Positions 31,418 to 41,207 of a stretch of 64,000 nt of DNA are shown in pieces. The translations under genes were made by a program, and so were the position numbers. The stretch is from contig NZ_UCNN01000009.1 of NCBI RefSeq assembly GCF_900473935.1, positions 62,001-126,000 on the forward strand. The letters are read 5' to 3'. The notes under the pieces are model-generated. The model made no database searches. It was given only the letters and a program-made list of their open reading frames with translations, and had not been told where the DNA came from. This stretch comes from Synechococcus sp. UW105 (GTDB taxonomy: Bacteria; Cyanobacteriota; Cyanobacteriia; PCC-6307; Cyanobiaceae). How positions within the stretch are numbered: position 1 is the stretch's first letter; each line of letters starts with the position of its first letter.

Positions 31418-32606
31418 CGACAGCGAAAAACAGGAGAGCGTCCAACAGGACCTTCTAGACCAGATGCGGCAGTCACTTGGATTGCTGCGTGTGGCCTTCG
31501 ACAGCACTGACGAAGCCATGCTGATCCTCGATCAGAAACAAACGATCCGATGGGCCAATCAAAAAGCAGCCGACCTTTGCAGCAAGGGAATGACAGCACT
31601 TCTGCTCGGCAAACCACTGAGCAAAGCCATCCCTTTTTACAGCCTGAAGGGTGAGCTGCTTCCAGCTGACGCTGAGCAGCATCCTTGTCAACGGTTTGAA
31701 GATGGCGATGGTACAGAACGTCTTCTCATCGCCAACAATGAAGATCAATCCGGTTCTACATCTCAAACACTGTCTCTGCTGCTGTGGAGACAGATCACGA
31801 ACCTGCGAGAACCCTTTGTTCTACTGATCATTCGTGATCTCGATCCGATAGAGCAAGCACTGCTGAAACAACGGATCTTCATTCAGGCGCTCGCCCATGA
31901 ACTGCGCACACCCTTGGCCATTCTTTCGGGCAGCCTCAAGCGTTTAAGTCGCATCATTCAGCACGACAAACGCGTGCTTTCAAATCTTGAAACTGCAACA
32001 TCAGAATCGAGACGTGTGTGCAACCTAGTTGACAAGCTGATGCTTCTCTCAGACTTGGATACTGGTCAATTTAATTGGGAAATTAAGGAGACATTCCTAT
32101 CAGAAGCTTTCGAAGAATGGAGAACATCCTTGCCTAAAGAGAAGGCAGCAAGGATCACATTTCGACTCGACCCAAAGTGTCTCTACGCCAAGATAGACAG
32201 AGAAGCATTCCGCCTCGTTCTTGATCAGTTACTCGACAACAGTTTGCACTTCAGTGATCAAAAAGCGACTGTAGAGATCTCCGCCAGCCTGGAGGATGAA
32301 ACCGTGTTGATCTTCTTCGAGGATTCTGGTCCGGGGTTTACCGACACAGAGTTGGCTGCACTCAGCACCATCTTCGAGCGCTTCAAGCGTCTTGAACAAC
32401 ATCGCTCCAAGAGCAGACCGGAAGGATCCGGTCTCGGGCTCGCGATCGTTCACGAGCTGATGCAAGGAATGGGCGGTCATGTGGAGGTCGAGCTCCGCAG
32501 CTCACGGCCGGAACAGATGCGGCAGGGCGGGTGTCTCGTTCTCAGCCTTCCTTTCAGCGGCCAAGCGAGCGTCGCCTCAAAGAGCCCGGGTAGAGGAACC
32601 AGGTAG
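31407..32606 (+). CDS. Soluble PAS-like histidine kinase
   Basis: Start at ATG 31407 (MPVDDSEKQESVQQDL), overlapping the PAS gene; 399 residues. A PAS-like region (VAFDSTDEAMLILDQKQTIR) is followed by HisKA with the phosphorylated His in ALAHELRTPLAILSG, then HATPase_c with DNSLHF (N box), EDSGPGFTD (G1) and GSGLGLAIVHELM (G2). No membrane segments, so it senses inside the cell. The 3' end overlaps the convergent response regulator by 30 bp; together the three genes look like one signalling unit. Confidence 0.88.
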   Translation: MPVDDSEKQESVQQDLLDQMRQSLGLLRVAFDSTDEAMLILDQKQTIRWANQKAADLCSKGMTALLLGKPLSKAIPFYSLKGELLPADAEQHPCQRFEDGDGTERLLIANNEDQSGSTSQTLSLLLWRQITNLREPFVLLIIRDLDPIEQALLKQRIFIQALAHELRTPLAILSGSLKRLSRIIQHDKRVLSNLETATSESRRVCNLVDKLMLLSDLDTGQFNWEIKETFLSEAFEEWRTSLPKEKAARITFRLDPKCLYAKIDREAFRLVLDQLLDNSLHFSDQKATVEISASLEDETVLIFFEDSGPGFTDTELAALSTIFERFKRLEQHRSKSRPEGSGLGLAIVHELMQGMGGHVEVELRSSRPEQMRQGGCLVLSLPFSGQASVASKSPGRGTR

Positions 32607-33014
32607 ATGGCGCTGTAAAAGCCCTGGAAGGGCCTCAAACAGATCTGGTTTCAGGACGTAATCACAGGCACCCGCAGCCAGAACACGCTGGCGAAAACTA
32701 GGGTCACCGTGGGCTGTCACGACAACAATCGGACCGGCATAGCGCTGGTCGCGCAAGACATCCAAACAAGCGAAGCCATCCATCACTGGCATCATCAGAT
32801 CCAACAGGATCAGGTCCACGTGCTGGTTCGCGAGCAGCTCGATCAGCGCAGCACCGTTATCGCAAAGCAGGGGATCGACGCCCAAATCCTGGAGTTCCTC
32901 TTCAAGCAGAGAACGGAGGCGAGGGTCATCGTCAACGACGGCAACCGAAGCACCTTCAGTCTGTGAACACGTCTCCACCACAGGAACGGCGGACTCACCG
33001 AAAGACATTCCCAT
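32577..33014 (-). CDS. Stand-alone response-regulator receiver (145 aa)
   Basis: Start at ATG 33014 (MGMSFGESAVPVVE); longer frames would run over the tRNA-Lys. The receiver has the acidic pair in VVDDDPR, the phosphorylated Asp in LILLDLMMPVMDG, the Thr in VVTAH and the Lys in LKPDL, so it should be phosphorylatable. No DNA-binding output follows. It converges with and overlaps the kinase gene, so antisense or read-through effects between them are possible. Confidence 0.85.
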   Translation of the reverse strand: MGMSFGESAVPVVETCSQTEGASVAVVDDDPRLRSLLEEELQDLGVDPLLCDNGAALIELLANQHVDLILLDLMMPVMDGFACLDVLRDQRYAGPIVVVTAHGDPSFRQRVLAAGACDYVLKPDLFEALPGLLQRHLPGSSTRAL

Positions 33015-33055
33015 CCTGGCGCAATCTGGAGCGTCAAGCAGAAGGATGAGGGAAA

Positions 33056-33127
33056 TGGGTCGCCTGAGATTCGAACTCAGGACCAGCCGGTTAAAAGCCG
33101 GATGCTCTACCGCTGAGCTAGCGACCC
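33056..33127 (-). tRNA. tRNA-Lys(TTT)
   Basis: 72 nt. The acceptor GGGTCGC/GCGACCC pairs fully and the discriminator is A. D arm GCTC/GAGC, anticodon loop CTTTTAA (TTT), T arm CTGAG/CTCAG with TTCGAAT. CCA is not encoded. Confidence 0.95.
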
Positions 33128-33270
33128 TTCCGGAACCGTGGCGTGTTGCCCTGGAACTGGAGTGCCATTCAGGCACCATGAGAAGGTATCACCCGGCGCC
33201 ACCCTCGTCCAAGAGATCCGTTTCCCTGAGAGCCTAATCAGGCTTTGCGATTGCTCTTGCCACCCCTGAG

Positions 33271-33789
33271 ATGACGCATTCCACCAGCAGTCCCTGGCCC
33301 GAGCCCCAGATAGATTCAAAGGCCTGGGTGGCGCCCACTGCAGTGGTGATCGGGGATGTACGCATGGATGCTGGCAGCAGTCTGTGGCCGATGGCCGTGG
33401 CCAGGGCCGATCTCGCCAGCATCAGCATCGGCGAAGGCAGCAACGTGCAGGACGGGGCAGTTCTGCACGGAGATCCTGGAGAACCCGTTGTGATTGGCGA
33501 CCATGTCACCATTGGCCACCGTGCTGTGGTGCATGGTGCAACGTTGAAGGATGGCTGCCTGATTGGCATCGGAGCCGTGGTGCTCAACGGCGTCACCGTT
33601 GGAGAAGGTGCCCTCGTCGCCGCAGGGTCCGTCGTCACCAAAGATGTCTCGCCAGGCATGCTGGTGGCCGGAATCCCTGCCAAGGACAAGCGGGAACTGA
33701 GCGAGGAAATCATGCTGAAGCAAGTGGAGCATGCCCGCACTTACTCCGATCTGGCCCTTCAGCACGCCGCAAGCCTGGGCAGCACCTGA
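33271..33789 (+). CDS. Gamma carbonic anhydrase-like hexapeptide protein
   Basis: 172 residues of left-handed beta-helix hexapeptide repeats ([56 protein letters not shown]). Three metal-ligand histidines are seen in [14 protein letters not shown]. This is the YrdA/PaaY/gamma-CA family of trimeric zinc or iron proteins, some of which hydrate CO2. Whether this member has carbonic anhydrase activity is not known. Upstream of psbY on the same strand. Confidence 0.8.
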   Translation: MTHSTSSPWPEPQIDSKAWVAPTAVVIGDVRMDAGSSLWPMAVARADLASISIGEGSNVQDGAVLHGDPGEPVVIGDHVTIGHRAVVHGATLKDGCLIGIGAVVLNGVTVGEGALVAAGSVVTKDVSPGMLVAGIPAKDKRELSEEIMLKQVEHARTYSDLALQHAASLGST

Positions 33790-33906
33790 TCCCTCCAGAG
33801 GCCCAAGACACAGCGGCCGAAATGCTGCAAAACCAAACGAGCTGTCCACAGCAGCGCAAAGACGGCGAAGCAGTCATTAAGATCATTGGGCTTTTCTGAT
33901 AGACCC

Positions 33907-34029
33907 ATGGACCTCCGGCTCGTCCTCGTGGCATCCCCAATTCTTCTGGCACTGAGCTGGGCTGGTTTCAACGTCGGTCGTGCCGCTGTCGGGCAGCTGC
34001 AACTGATGATCAAGCGCAGCCGCGCCTAA
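33907..34029 (+). CDS. psbY: Photosystem II protein Y
   Basis: A 40-residue single-span protein, MDLRLVLVASPILLALSWAG then FNVGRAAVGQLQLMIKRSRA, matching cyanobacterial PsbY in length and sequence. PsbY sits at the edge of photosystem II next to cytochrome b559. The ATG at 33907 follows GACCC without a strong ribosome site. Lies between the gamma-CA-like gene and trmFO. Confidence 0.9.
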   Translation: MDLRLVLVASPILLALSWAGFNVGRAAVGQLQLMIKRSRA

Positions 34030-34074
34030 ACCCCTAATCCGTAAGGTTGAGAGTCAGCGAGCGCCTCAACCCTC

Positions 34075-35457
34075 TTGAGCACAGGATCAACCGTCGTTGT
34101 GATCGGTGCTGGCCTCGCCGGTACCGAAGCGGCATGGCAAGTGGCTGCCGCAGGTGTTCCTGTTCGATTGATCGAAATGCGTCCGGTGAAGCGGTCTCCC
34201 GCTCACCACAGCAGTGAATTTGCCGAACTGGTCTGCAGCAACAGCTTTGGGGCGCTCAGCAGTGATCGAGCTGCCGGCCTTTTGCAAGAAGAGCTGCGAC
34301 GACTTGGCTCCCTCGTAATCCGCACGGCAGATCAACACGCCGTACCCGCCGGCGGCGCTCTGGCCGTTGACAGAGGCCGCTACAGCGCAGCCCTCACTGC
34401 AGCGCTCGACCAACACCCGCTGGTGACGATTGAACGCCGCGAGCAACTGGTCCTGCCGGAACAGGGTCAGATCACCGTTCTGGCCACTGGTCCTCTGACA
34501 AGCGAAACCCTCGCAGAAGACCTGAGGAGCTTCACTGGGCGGGACGACTGTCATTTCTTCGATGCCGCCAGTCCGATCGTGGATGGAGAGAGCATTGACA
34601 TGGCCAAGGCCTTCCGGGCCAGTCGCTACGACAAAGGCGACGCCGACTACATCAACTGCCCAATGACTCAGGAGCAGTACCTCGCCTTCCGCGAGGCGCT
34701 GCTGGGAGCAGAACAGGCGGAGCTCAAAGATTTCGAAAAAGACAGCGCCACATTCTTTGAGGGCTGCCTCCCGATCGAGGAACTAGCCCGTCGCGGTGAA
34801 GACACGATGCGCTACGGACCGCTCAAACCCATTGGCCTCTGGGACCCCCGCTGGGGAGATGTCAACGATCGGGATGTGCGCCGTGCCAAACGGGCCTATG
34901 CAGTGGTGCAACTCCGCCAGGAAGACAAGGACGGCCGACTCTGGAACCTGGTGGGCTTCCAGACCAACCTCAAATGGGGTGAACAGAAACGGGTTCTGCG
35001 CATGATTCCCGGCCTAGACCAGGCTGATTTTGTGCGGTTTGGAGTGATGCACCGCAACACCTTTCTCGAGGCACCGGAGCTACTCGAGCCGACCCTGCAG
35101 TTCCGCCGCCGCGATTCTCTCTTCGCCGCAGGACAGATCACAGGCACCGAGGGGTATGCAGCGGCCGTAGCCGGGGGCTGGCTGGCTGGCACCAATGCCG
35201 CTCGTCTGTGCCAGGGGAAGGCGCCCATCAACCTGCCTCCCACCTGCATGATCGGAGCCCTCACCCACTTCATCAGCGAAGCCCCATCCGGCAAATTCCA
35301 ACCGATGCCTCCGAACTTTGGTCTGCTGCCAGCCCTGCCCGAACGCATCAGAGACAAGCGCCAACGTTACGGCGCCTACCGCGACCGTGCTCTTGCCGAC
35401 CTAGCCCAGAGGATGGCAGAGACTGAGCAGCTGCAACCGGTTGCAGCTGCTAGTTGA
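34075..35457 (+). CDS. trmFO: tRNA (uracil-54-C5) methyltransferase, folate/FAD type
   Basis: 460 residues starting at TTG 34075. The FAD-binding [14 protein letters not shown] is followed by EMRP and [10 protein letters not shown], hallmarks of TrmFO, which uses methylene-tetrahydrofolate and FADH2 to make ribothymidine at tRNA position 54. Later landmarks include [24 protein letters not shown] and [18 protein letters not shown]. Length is normal. Converges with the TolC-like gene, 25 bp apart. Confidence 0.93.
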   Translation: MSTGSTVVVIGAGLAGTEAAWQVAAAGVPVRLIEMRPVKRSPAHHSSEFAELVCSNSFGALSSDRAAGLLQEELRRLGSLVIRTADQHAVPAGGALAVDRGRYSAALTAALDQHPLVTIERREQLVLPEQGQITVLATGPLTSETLAEDLRSFTGRDDCHFFDAASPIVDGESIDMAKAFRASRYDKGDADYINCPMTQEQYLAFREALLGAEQAELKDFEKDSATFFEGCLPIEELARRGEDTMRYGPLKPIGLWDPRWGDVNDRDVRRAKRAYAVVQLRQEDKDGRLWNLVGFQTNLKWGEQKRVLRMIPGLDQADFVRFGVMHRNTFLEAPELLEPTLQFRRRDSLFAAGQITGTEGYAAAVAGGWLAGTNAARLCQGKAPINLPPTCMIGALTHFISEAPSGKFQPMPPNFGLLPALPERIRDKRQRYGAYRDRALADLAQRMAETEQLQPVAAAS

Positions 35458-35482
35458 GTCGTTGCCTCTAAGAGCTCTGCCT

Positions 35483-37264
35483 TTAGGGATGTTCCATGGC
35501 AGGCGAAGCCACCGAAGGTTGGGGAGCGTCCCAGCGCAAGTCCGGTGTGATCGCAGCTGCTGGGTCACGTGGAACAGGCAGCAGCTCTCGCAGTAGCTGG
35601 GCATAGGAGATGTTGACACCCACGGTTGCGTTCAAGCGTTGTTCCAGGCTGCGGATCAGACGTTCCTGGGTGATGGATAGATCGACTTCGCTGGAGAGAC
35701 CAGTTTGATAGCGAAGCCGCGAATCGCGAAATGCCTCCAAAGCTGCAGCCAGTCCGCGGCGTGCAGACACCAATTTGGCCAGGCTCGCCTCATGCGTAAA
35801 AAAGGCGGCTTCAAGCCTCAGACGAATCGCATTACGACGAGCTGCATAGTCCTGACTGGCGGCATTGATTTGGCGCTGCAGGGCGCGAGCCTCACCGCTG
35901 GTGGTACCAGCGTCAAATAACAACCAACGCAAACTGAGCCCAAAGGACCAGTCGTAACCGCTGGTGTTGAGAGTGGGGATGACCGTCCCGCCACAACAAC
36001 CGCCATTACTGCTGACCGCGAGGTTGAACTGATTCACGTTTTGGCCGTAGCTCCCACCGCCGGCAAACAGAGACAAGCGCGGCAGGAGTTCGGCTGCTGT
36101 GGCATCTTTTTGCCGCGCCAACGCCGTTCGGGTCGCCAGGATCGCTTCCAATTCCGGGTTACCTCGATAGGCCGCCAACAGGCTGGCTTCCAGATCAAGG
36201 GGCCACTTCGGCATCACAGCGATTGGATCACTGGCAGCGGGCGTGATCTCGGCCGCAAGATTGAGGACCAAAGCCAAACGCCGCCTGGCAATCGCCCGAT
36301 CAGCGAGAGCCTGAATCAGTGCTTCCTGATCACTGGCTTCGATGGCGCTCCGGCGCAGGACATCCAAGCGGGGAACCAAACCGGCCAGCTTCAGGTCCAT
36401 CGAGTCCTGCAAAATCAGCAGGTCATTCCGCACCGCAGAATCCTGGATGCGGACGTTTTGATCAGCCTGCTGTAACCGGTAGTAGGCCTCACTGATCTTG
36501 AGCTGCAGCTGCCTCAATTGGTTGGCGTAGCGCTGGCGTTCGCGTTCAAGCACAGCTCTTGCCGCCTGCACCTTGGGCGTTCGAGCAAAGTCGAGCAAGG
36601 GGTAGTCGAGCTGGAGACCTGCTGAACCACGCGTCGTCGATTGGTTCAGATAGGCCCACCCGCCAGTGGGTACAAAGAAGGCTCCTCGTGGGTTTGGGGC
36701 AAACAAGGGACTATTGCCGAGGTCTGCATTCCCGACCGAAGCAACGTTGTTGGAACTGATCTGACCGGTGTTGCCTGAGGCGACGGCGCTGATCCTCGGC
36801 CAGTAGGTCCCTAACGCTGCCTGCACTGCATCAAGGGCTGCGGCAACACGCTCCCGTTGGGCCAGCAGTGCAGGGTTATTCGCAAAGCCAAGGCCCAAGG
36901 CATCCAACAGAGTGAGGCCTTGCACCTCTCCTGCCTGCAACTCTTGGGCGCTGGGCAAACTGAGCGGAGCAGGTGCGGCAGTAGAGCTTGGGGGAAGAGG
37001 CCCCTCGGCCACTCGATTCGGTTGCAGAAGGGTTTGAGGCAGCGCTGGGGCAGGTGTGTAACGAGCAGGCGCACCTTCGGGATCAGAAGGGATCAGCGCA
37101 TCAAGAGCACGGAGTTGTTGATCCAGGTCGTTCCAACTGCGTTCCAAACGCTCCACGCCAGACGATTCCTGAGCGATCTGCGCCTGCGCCGACGTGATGG
37201 ACAACGATGCGGATCCGATCACAAGGCCCAAGGCCAGGCGCGTGAGTCGGGTCACCGTCGACAT
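35483..37264 (-). CDS. TolC-family outer membrane channel
   Basis: 593 residues from ATG 37264 (MSTVTRLTRLALGLVIGSAS), chosen because it gives a signal peptide cut near SAQA; longer frames add non-coding-like sequence. After a Pro/Ala-rich linker come two OEP-type repeats with long helices (for example LSISEAYYRLQQADQNVR-like, and RNAIRLRLEAAFFTHEASLA). Members form trimeric tunnels for export of proteins, lipids or drugs with inner-membrane partners. No partner transporter is adjacent; cyanobacteria often have a single tolC. Confidence 0.85.
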   Translation of the reverse strand: MSTVTRLTRLALGLVIGSASLSITSAQAQIAQESSGVERLERSWNDLDQQLRALDALIPSDPEGAPARYTPAPALPQTLLQPNRVAEGPLPPSSTAAPAPLSLPSAQELQAGEVQGLTLLDALGLGFANNPALLAQRERVAAALDAVQAALGTYWPRISAVASGNTGQISSNNVASVGNADLGNSPLFAPNPRGAFFVPTGGWAYLNQSTTRGSAGLQLDYPLLDFARTPKVQAARAVLERERQRYANQLRQLQLKISEAYYRLQQADQNVRIQDSAVRNDLLILQDSMDLKLAGLVPRLDVLRRSAIEASDQEALIQALADRAIARRRLALVLNLAAEITPAASDPIAVMPKWPLDLEASLLAAYRGNPELEAILATRTALARQKDATAAELLPRLSLFAGGGSYGQNVNQFNLAVSSNGGCCGGTVIPTLNTSGYDWSFGLSLRWLLFDAGTTSGEARALQRQINAASQDYAARRNAIRLRLEAAFFTHEASLAKLVSARRGLAAALEAFRDSRLRYQTGLSSEVDLSITQERLIRSLEQRLNATVGVNISYAQLLRELLPVPRDPAAAITPDLRWDAPQPSVASPAMEHP

Positions 37265-37808
37265 GCCAGAAATCCTGACAAGGTTGCGACTCAGTTTGCC
37301 GGTTCTGGGCAAAGATGCTGAAGCCTTCCCCGCCAACGACTCAGCGATCAGGACGGTTGGGGGCTCGACAGTGCCAAAGGAGGGTTCAGCAGAAGAACGG
37401 TGGCGGTTAAGCAGTGAAGAGGGCAACACCACAAGACATGGAACAAACGGTTTTTGAACCAAAAACGCCTCCTGTTGCCAACAACGAGGATCAGGCCTTC
37501 GCACCCTCCACGACACAATTGCAAGCTTGACGGTGCTGCGCTGGTCACCCGACATTCGAGCCTTCCGACACAGGGCTAGCGATCCATTGTTGTGCCTGGA
37601 TGAGTCGGGATACGAAGAGCTCCGTGCAAACTGTGGCAAGCACGCAAAAGCACTGTGGCCAAGGCCAATAGAAGACCTCAAAGCATCAGCGGAACAAACG
37701 CATGCCAAGAGCAACTGACTGCCAGTCCTTTCGATCCAATCAAAAAGAGGAGCTCAACAAGGTATTCCCTGCTGAGGCCTCTCCAGCCCTCCACGCGCCT
37801 TCCTTCCT
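37265..37808. other. Intergenic upstream of tolC-like gene
   Basis: Weak frames only (30 codons at 37438; 63 codons at 37527). Nothing I can support; it probably holds the tolC promoter. Confidence 0.4.
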
Positions 37809-37964
37809 ATGCCATCAATGGCCACAGTTAGTGGCATGAGCATGAACTCGTTGGAGACCGATCCAATCGGAGCACTGCTTATCTTCACAATCCTAAAACT
37901 CATAGTGCAGACCATGGAACACTCGAATTTGGCCTTGCCGTGGGGCCTTAAGAAGGCCGCATGA
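37809..37964 (+). CDS. Possible small hydrophobic protein (51 aa)
   Basis: ATG 37809, or the in-frame ATG 37818, encodes MATVSGMSMNSLETDPIGAL, then LIFTILKLIVQTMEHSN and a basic end (WGLKKAA). One possible membrane helix. No ribosome site. The start redundancy and composition are compatible with a real short gene, but chance is not excluded. Confidence 0.35.
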   Translation: MPSMATVSGMSMNSLETDPIGALLIFTILKLIVQTMEHSNLALPWGLKKAA

Positions 37965-38360
37965 CAATCTCAGGCTGAACTGATGTCGCTGTCTCGACAG
38001 AAACTGCAGTCAGCAGCATCACAACACTTCAGCAAGACCTAACCCAACACATTCACCCAGTCCCTAGCCCAGAAAAGACGCAACTAAAATCTAGGTTGAC
38101 CAAAAACAAGACAACATCAAAACGACCCTTGATCAACAAGAGTATCGAGTCATTGGCGCAGGGCTCTATGCACGAATGACGGCGTCTATGGAAACAGAAT
38201 AGAGACCTAGACAGCCCTGAAAAAATCAAGCACCGCCATGCCACCTTTCAAACAAATCGACCATTTAAAGCACAGCAGGTGACGCACCACTAGCGATCGA
38301 CGAGCCTTGGCAACAGCGAAAACTGCAGCGGTCTGATCTCCACTGCTACCAGAAGAGAAC
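37965..38360. other. Intergenic, no gene seen
   Basis: AT-rich tract; no ORF with coding character on either strand. Confidence 0.4.
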
Positions 38361-39335
38361 ATGACGAGGCCCTTGATGGCAGCAGATGACGAGGCCTCAC
38401 GCAGACGCCGCCATCGCCTGATCGAACAGCGTTCTTTGCGCATCGGAGTGGTGGCCAGTGCAGTGATGGCCGTCGGCGGGCTATGGGTGCATGTGCTCTC
38501 AGGCTCCTATGCGCTGCTGCTAGACGGGCTCTATTCCGCAGTGATGGTGGGATCAGGCCTCGTCGCCGCACGCATCAGCCGCAATGTGGTGCGCCCGCCG
38601 GATCGGGCCTACCCCTATGGCTACGACGGTCAAGAAGCTCTCTACGTCCTGTTTCGATCCCTGGTGCTGATCGGCGTGCTCACATTTGCCGCCGCCGCAG
38701 GGCTGGGCACGGTGATCGATTACGCCAAAGGCCAGCAGATCCCAGCGGTGAGTCTCGGCCCGGTGGCGCTTTACTCAATCGCAATGGTCGTGATCTGCTG
38801 GGGGCTCGCCTGGTGCCATCACCGCGATTGGCGTCGCACCGGAGAGCAATCTCAGCTGTTGATCACAGAAGCCCGTGCCGCCAAGGTGGATGGCCTCATC
38901 AGTGGGCTCACTGGCATGGCCCTGCTCAGCACACCTCTGCTGCAGGGCACGGCGCTGGCCGTGATCACTCCCATCACCGACTCACTCTTGGTGCTCGTGG
39001 TGAGTGGAGTGGTGCTGCGAGAACCGCTTCAGGCCTTCCTCACCGCCCTGAACCAAGCCGCCGGCGCTTCGGCTGAAAGCGACACAATCCGCTCCACGCG
39101 CGCCGCCCTGGAAGATCTTCTCTCTGGCCTCTCCTGCTGGCTGTTGGATCTCACAGTGATGCAGGTGGGGCGCACAGCCTTCGTGGTTGTGTATCTCAAT
39201 CCAAGTCAACCGATGGATGGCGCCGCGATCGACCTGATTCGGCTGCGCATCGAGGAGCGCTGCCGGCAGCTGATGGCCAGCCCGGTGCGCTCAGAGGTCA
39301 TCCTGACGGCCACACCACCGTTCCCGGCTGGCTGA
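38361..39335 (+). CDS. Cation diffusion facilitator-like membrane protein
   Basis: 324 residues with about six membrane spans and a C-terminal soluble domain (FVVVYLNPSQPMDGAAIDLI). SGSYALLLDGLYSAVMVGSG in the second span and AKVDGLISGLTGMALLS in the fifth correspond to CDF metal-binding helices. The usual HxxxD or DxxxD pairs are only partly present (Asp kept, His replaced), so it may move a different ion or belong to a divergent branch. Same strand as crtH downstream but 169 bp away. Confidence 0.7.
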   Translation: MTRPLMAADDEASRRRRHRLIEQRSLRIGVVASAVMAVGGLWVHVLSGSYALLLDGLYSAVMVGSGLVAARISRNVVRPPDRAYPYGYDGQEALYVLFRSLVLIGVLTFAAAAGLGTVIDYAKGQQIPAVSLGPVALYSIAMVVICWGLAWCHHRDWRRTGEQSQLLITEARAAKVDGLISGLTGMALLSTPLLQGTALAVITPITDSLLVLVVSGVVLREPLQAFLTALNQAAGASAESDTIRSTRAALEDLLSGLSCWLLDLTVMQVGRTAFVVVYLNPSQPMDGAAIDLIRLRIEERCRQLMASPVRSEVILTATPPFPAG

Positions 39336-39504
39336 ATCAGGCCGCTTGGGGGCATCAACAGTGCCATCAGCTGGGGGGATCAAGCCGCTGAGACAACGCG
39401 CTCGAGCTCGTTCCTGGTCCCCTCATCTTTGAGTGCGAACGTCGCTCCTAGCACTGATCAGCGGCCGCAACGCCTAGGGTTCTCGGCGGACGAACTGGCC
39501 AACA

Positions 39505-41046
39505 GTGACCAAGCCCGCCTGGGATGTGATCGTGATCGGCTCCGGGATCGGTGGCTTGGTCACCGCCTCCCAGTTGGCCGCAAAAGGGGCCAAGACCCTT
39601 GTGGTGGAAAGGTATTTGATCCCTGGCGGTTCCGGTGGCAGCTTCAAAAGGAAGGGATACACCTTCGACGTGGGCGCCTCGATGATCTTCGGGTTCGGGG
39701 AGAAGGGACACACCAACTTGCTGACCCGTGCCCTTGCAGATGTAGGGCAATCCTGTGAGACCGTGCCAGACGCTGTACAGCTCGAATACCACCTCCCCGA
39801 CGGCCTGACCATGGCCGTGGATCGCGATTACGGCGACTTCATCCAGCGCATGAGCGCCCGCTTTCCCCATGAAGCGAAAGGGATTCAAGCGTTTTACGAC
39901 ACCTGCTGGCAGGTGTTCCGCTGCCTGGATGCCATGCCCCTTCTGTCCCTGGAGGACCCTGCCTATCTAGCCAAGGTGTTCTTTCGAGCACCGCTTGCCT
40001 GCCTTGGCCTGGCGCGCTGGTTGCCCTTCAATGTGGGGGATGTGGCACGCCGCCATATCCGCGATCGGGATCTTCTCCGCCTGATTGATATGGAGTGCTT
40101 CTGCTGGTCAGTGATGCCGGCGGATCGCACCCCGATGATCAATGCAGGGATGGTGTTTTCAGATCGCCACGCAGGCGGCATCAACTATCCGAAAGGTGGG
40201 GTTGGTGTGATCGCCGAAAAACTGGTCACTGGGCTTGAGGCCCATGGCGGCTCAATCCGCTACAGCACCCGCGTCACCAAGGTGATCGTTGAAAACGGCA
40301 GAGCCACAGGCGTGCGTTTGGCTGACGGAGACAAGCTCTATGCCCGGCGGATCGTGAGCAACGCCACCCGCTGGGACACCTTCGCGGGCGAGGGATCACC
40401 CTCAACAACTCTTGTGGACGAAAGCCACACCCCTTCGGCGGAGGCCACATGGAGGCGCCGATACCAGCCTTCGAGCTCATTTCTATCCCTGCATCTAGGG
40501 GTGAAAGCGGAGGTGATTCCCAAGGGTTTCCACTGCCATCACCTGCTCTTGGAAGACTGGCGAGCCATGGAGGCTGAACAAGGAGTGATCTTTGTGTCGA
40601 TCCCCACCCTGCTCGACCCCTCCCTCGCACCAACGGGATGCCACATCGTGCACACCTTCACGATGAGCGATATGCGCCACTGGAAAGGGTTAGGGCCAAG
40701 CGAGTACGCCGCCAAGAAACAGGCGGATGCCGATCGACTCATTGAACGGCTGGAATCCCTGTTGCCCGGCCTTAGCAAGGCCATCGACGTGAAGGAGATC
40801 GGAACACCACGAACCCACCGCCGCTTCCTTGGCCGGATGGGAGGAAGCTATGGGCCAATCCCTGCCAGCCGCCTACCAGGGCTGCTACCGATGCCTTTTA
40901 ACCGCACGGGGCTCCCTGATCTGTACTGCGTGGGCGATTCATGTTTCCCAGGCCAGGGACTGAATGCCGTTGCCTTTAGCGGCTACGCCTGTAGCCACCG
41001 CATCGGGGCAGACCTCGGACTGAATCAATGGGCTCTGCCTGCCTGA
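39505..41046 (+). CDS. crtH: Carotenoid isomerase (prolycopene isomerase)
   Basis: 513 residues. The N-terminal dinucleotide fold VIVIGSGIGGLVTASQLAAK and VVERYLIPGGSGGSFKRKG are those of CrtH/CRTISO, which converts poly-cis to all-trans lycopene using reduced FAD. YPKGGVGVIAEKLV and the C-terminal CVGDSCFPGQGLNAVAFSG complete the family pattern. The start is GTG at 39505, as the product begins at the FAD fold. Needed for carotenoids of the photosynthetic apparatus. Confidence 0.9.
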   Translation: MTKPAWDVIVIGSGIGGLVTASQLAAKGAKTLVVERYLIPGGSGGSFKRKGYTFDVGASMIFGFGEKGHTNLLTRALADVGQSCETVPDAVQLEYHLPDGLTMAVDRDYGDFIQRMSARFPHEAKGIQAFYDTCWQVFRCLDAMPLLSLEDPAYLAKVFFRAPLACLGLARWLPFNVGDVARRHIRDRDLLRLIDMECFCWSVMPADRTPMINAGMVFSDRHAGGINYPKGGVGVIAEKLVTGLEAHGGSIRYSTRVTKVIVENGRATGVRLADGDKLYARRIVSNATRWDTFAGEGSPSTTLVDESHTPSAEATWRRRYQPSSSFLSLHLGVKAEVIPKGFHCHHLLLEDWRAMEAEQGVIFVSIPTLLDPSLAPTGCHIVHTFTMSDMRHWKGLGPSEYAAKKQADADRLIERLESLLPGLSKAIDVKEIGTPRTHRRFLGRMGGSYGPIPASRLPGLLPMPFNRTGLPDLYCVGDSCFPGQGLNAVAFSGYACSHRIGADLGLNQWALPA

Positions 41047-41207
41047 GTGGATCAACACCTCAGCCCAGGCGAGCAATACACCTGGGCTTTCCAAGCGTGT
41101 AGAAGGGTGGCTTGGGATCACTCGGAATCCCCTGATGCGATGGAGCGCATGCTGCGAACAGCAGCTGAGGGTGGGCTCACACAATGGCTGAAGGCAACTA
41201 GAACGTC

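Noticed and set aside
33046-33237. Plus-strand ORF across tRNA-Lys
   Set aside because: It is the complement of a well-formed tRNA gene.
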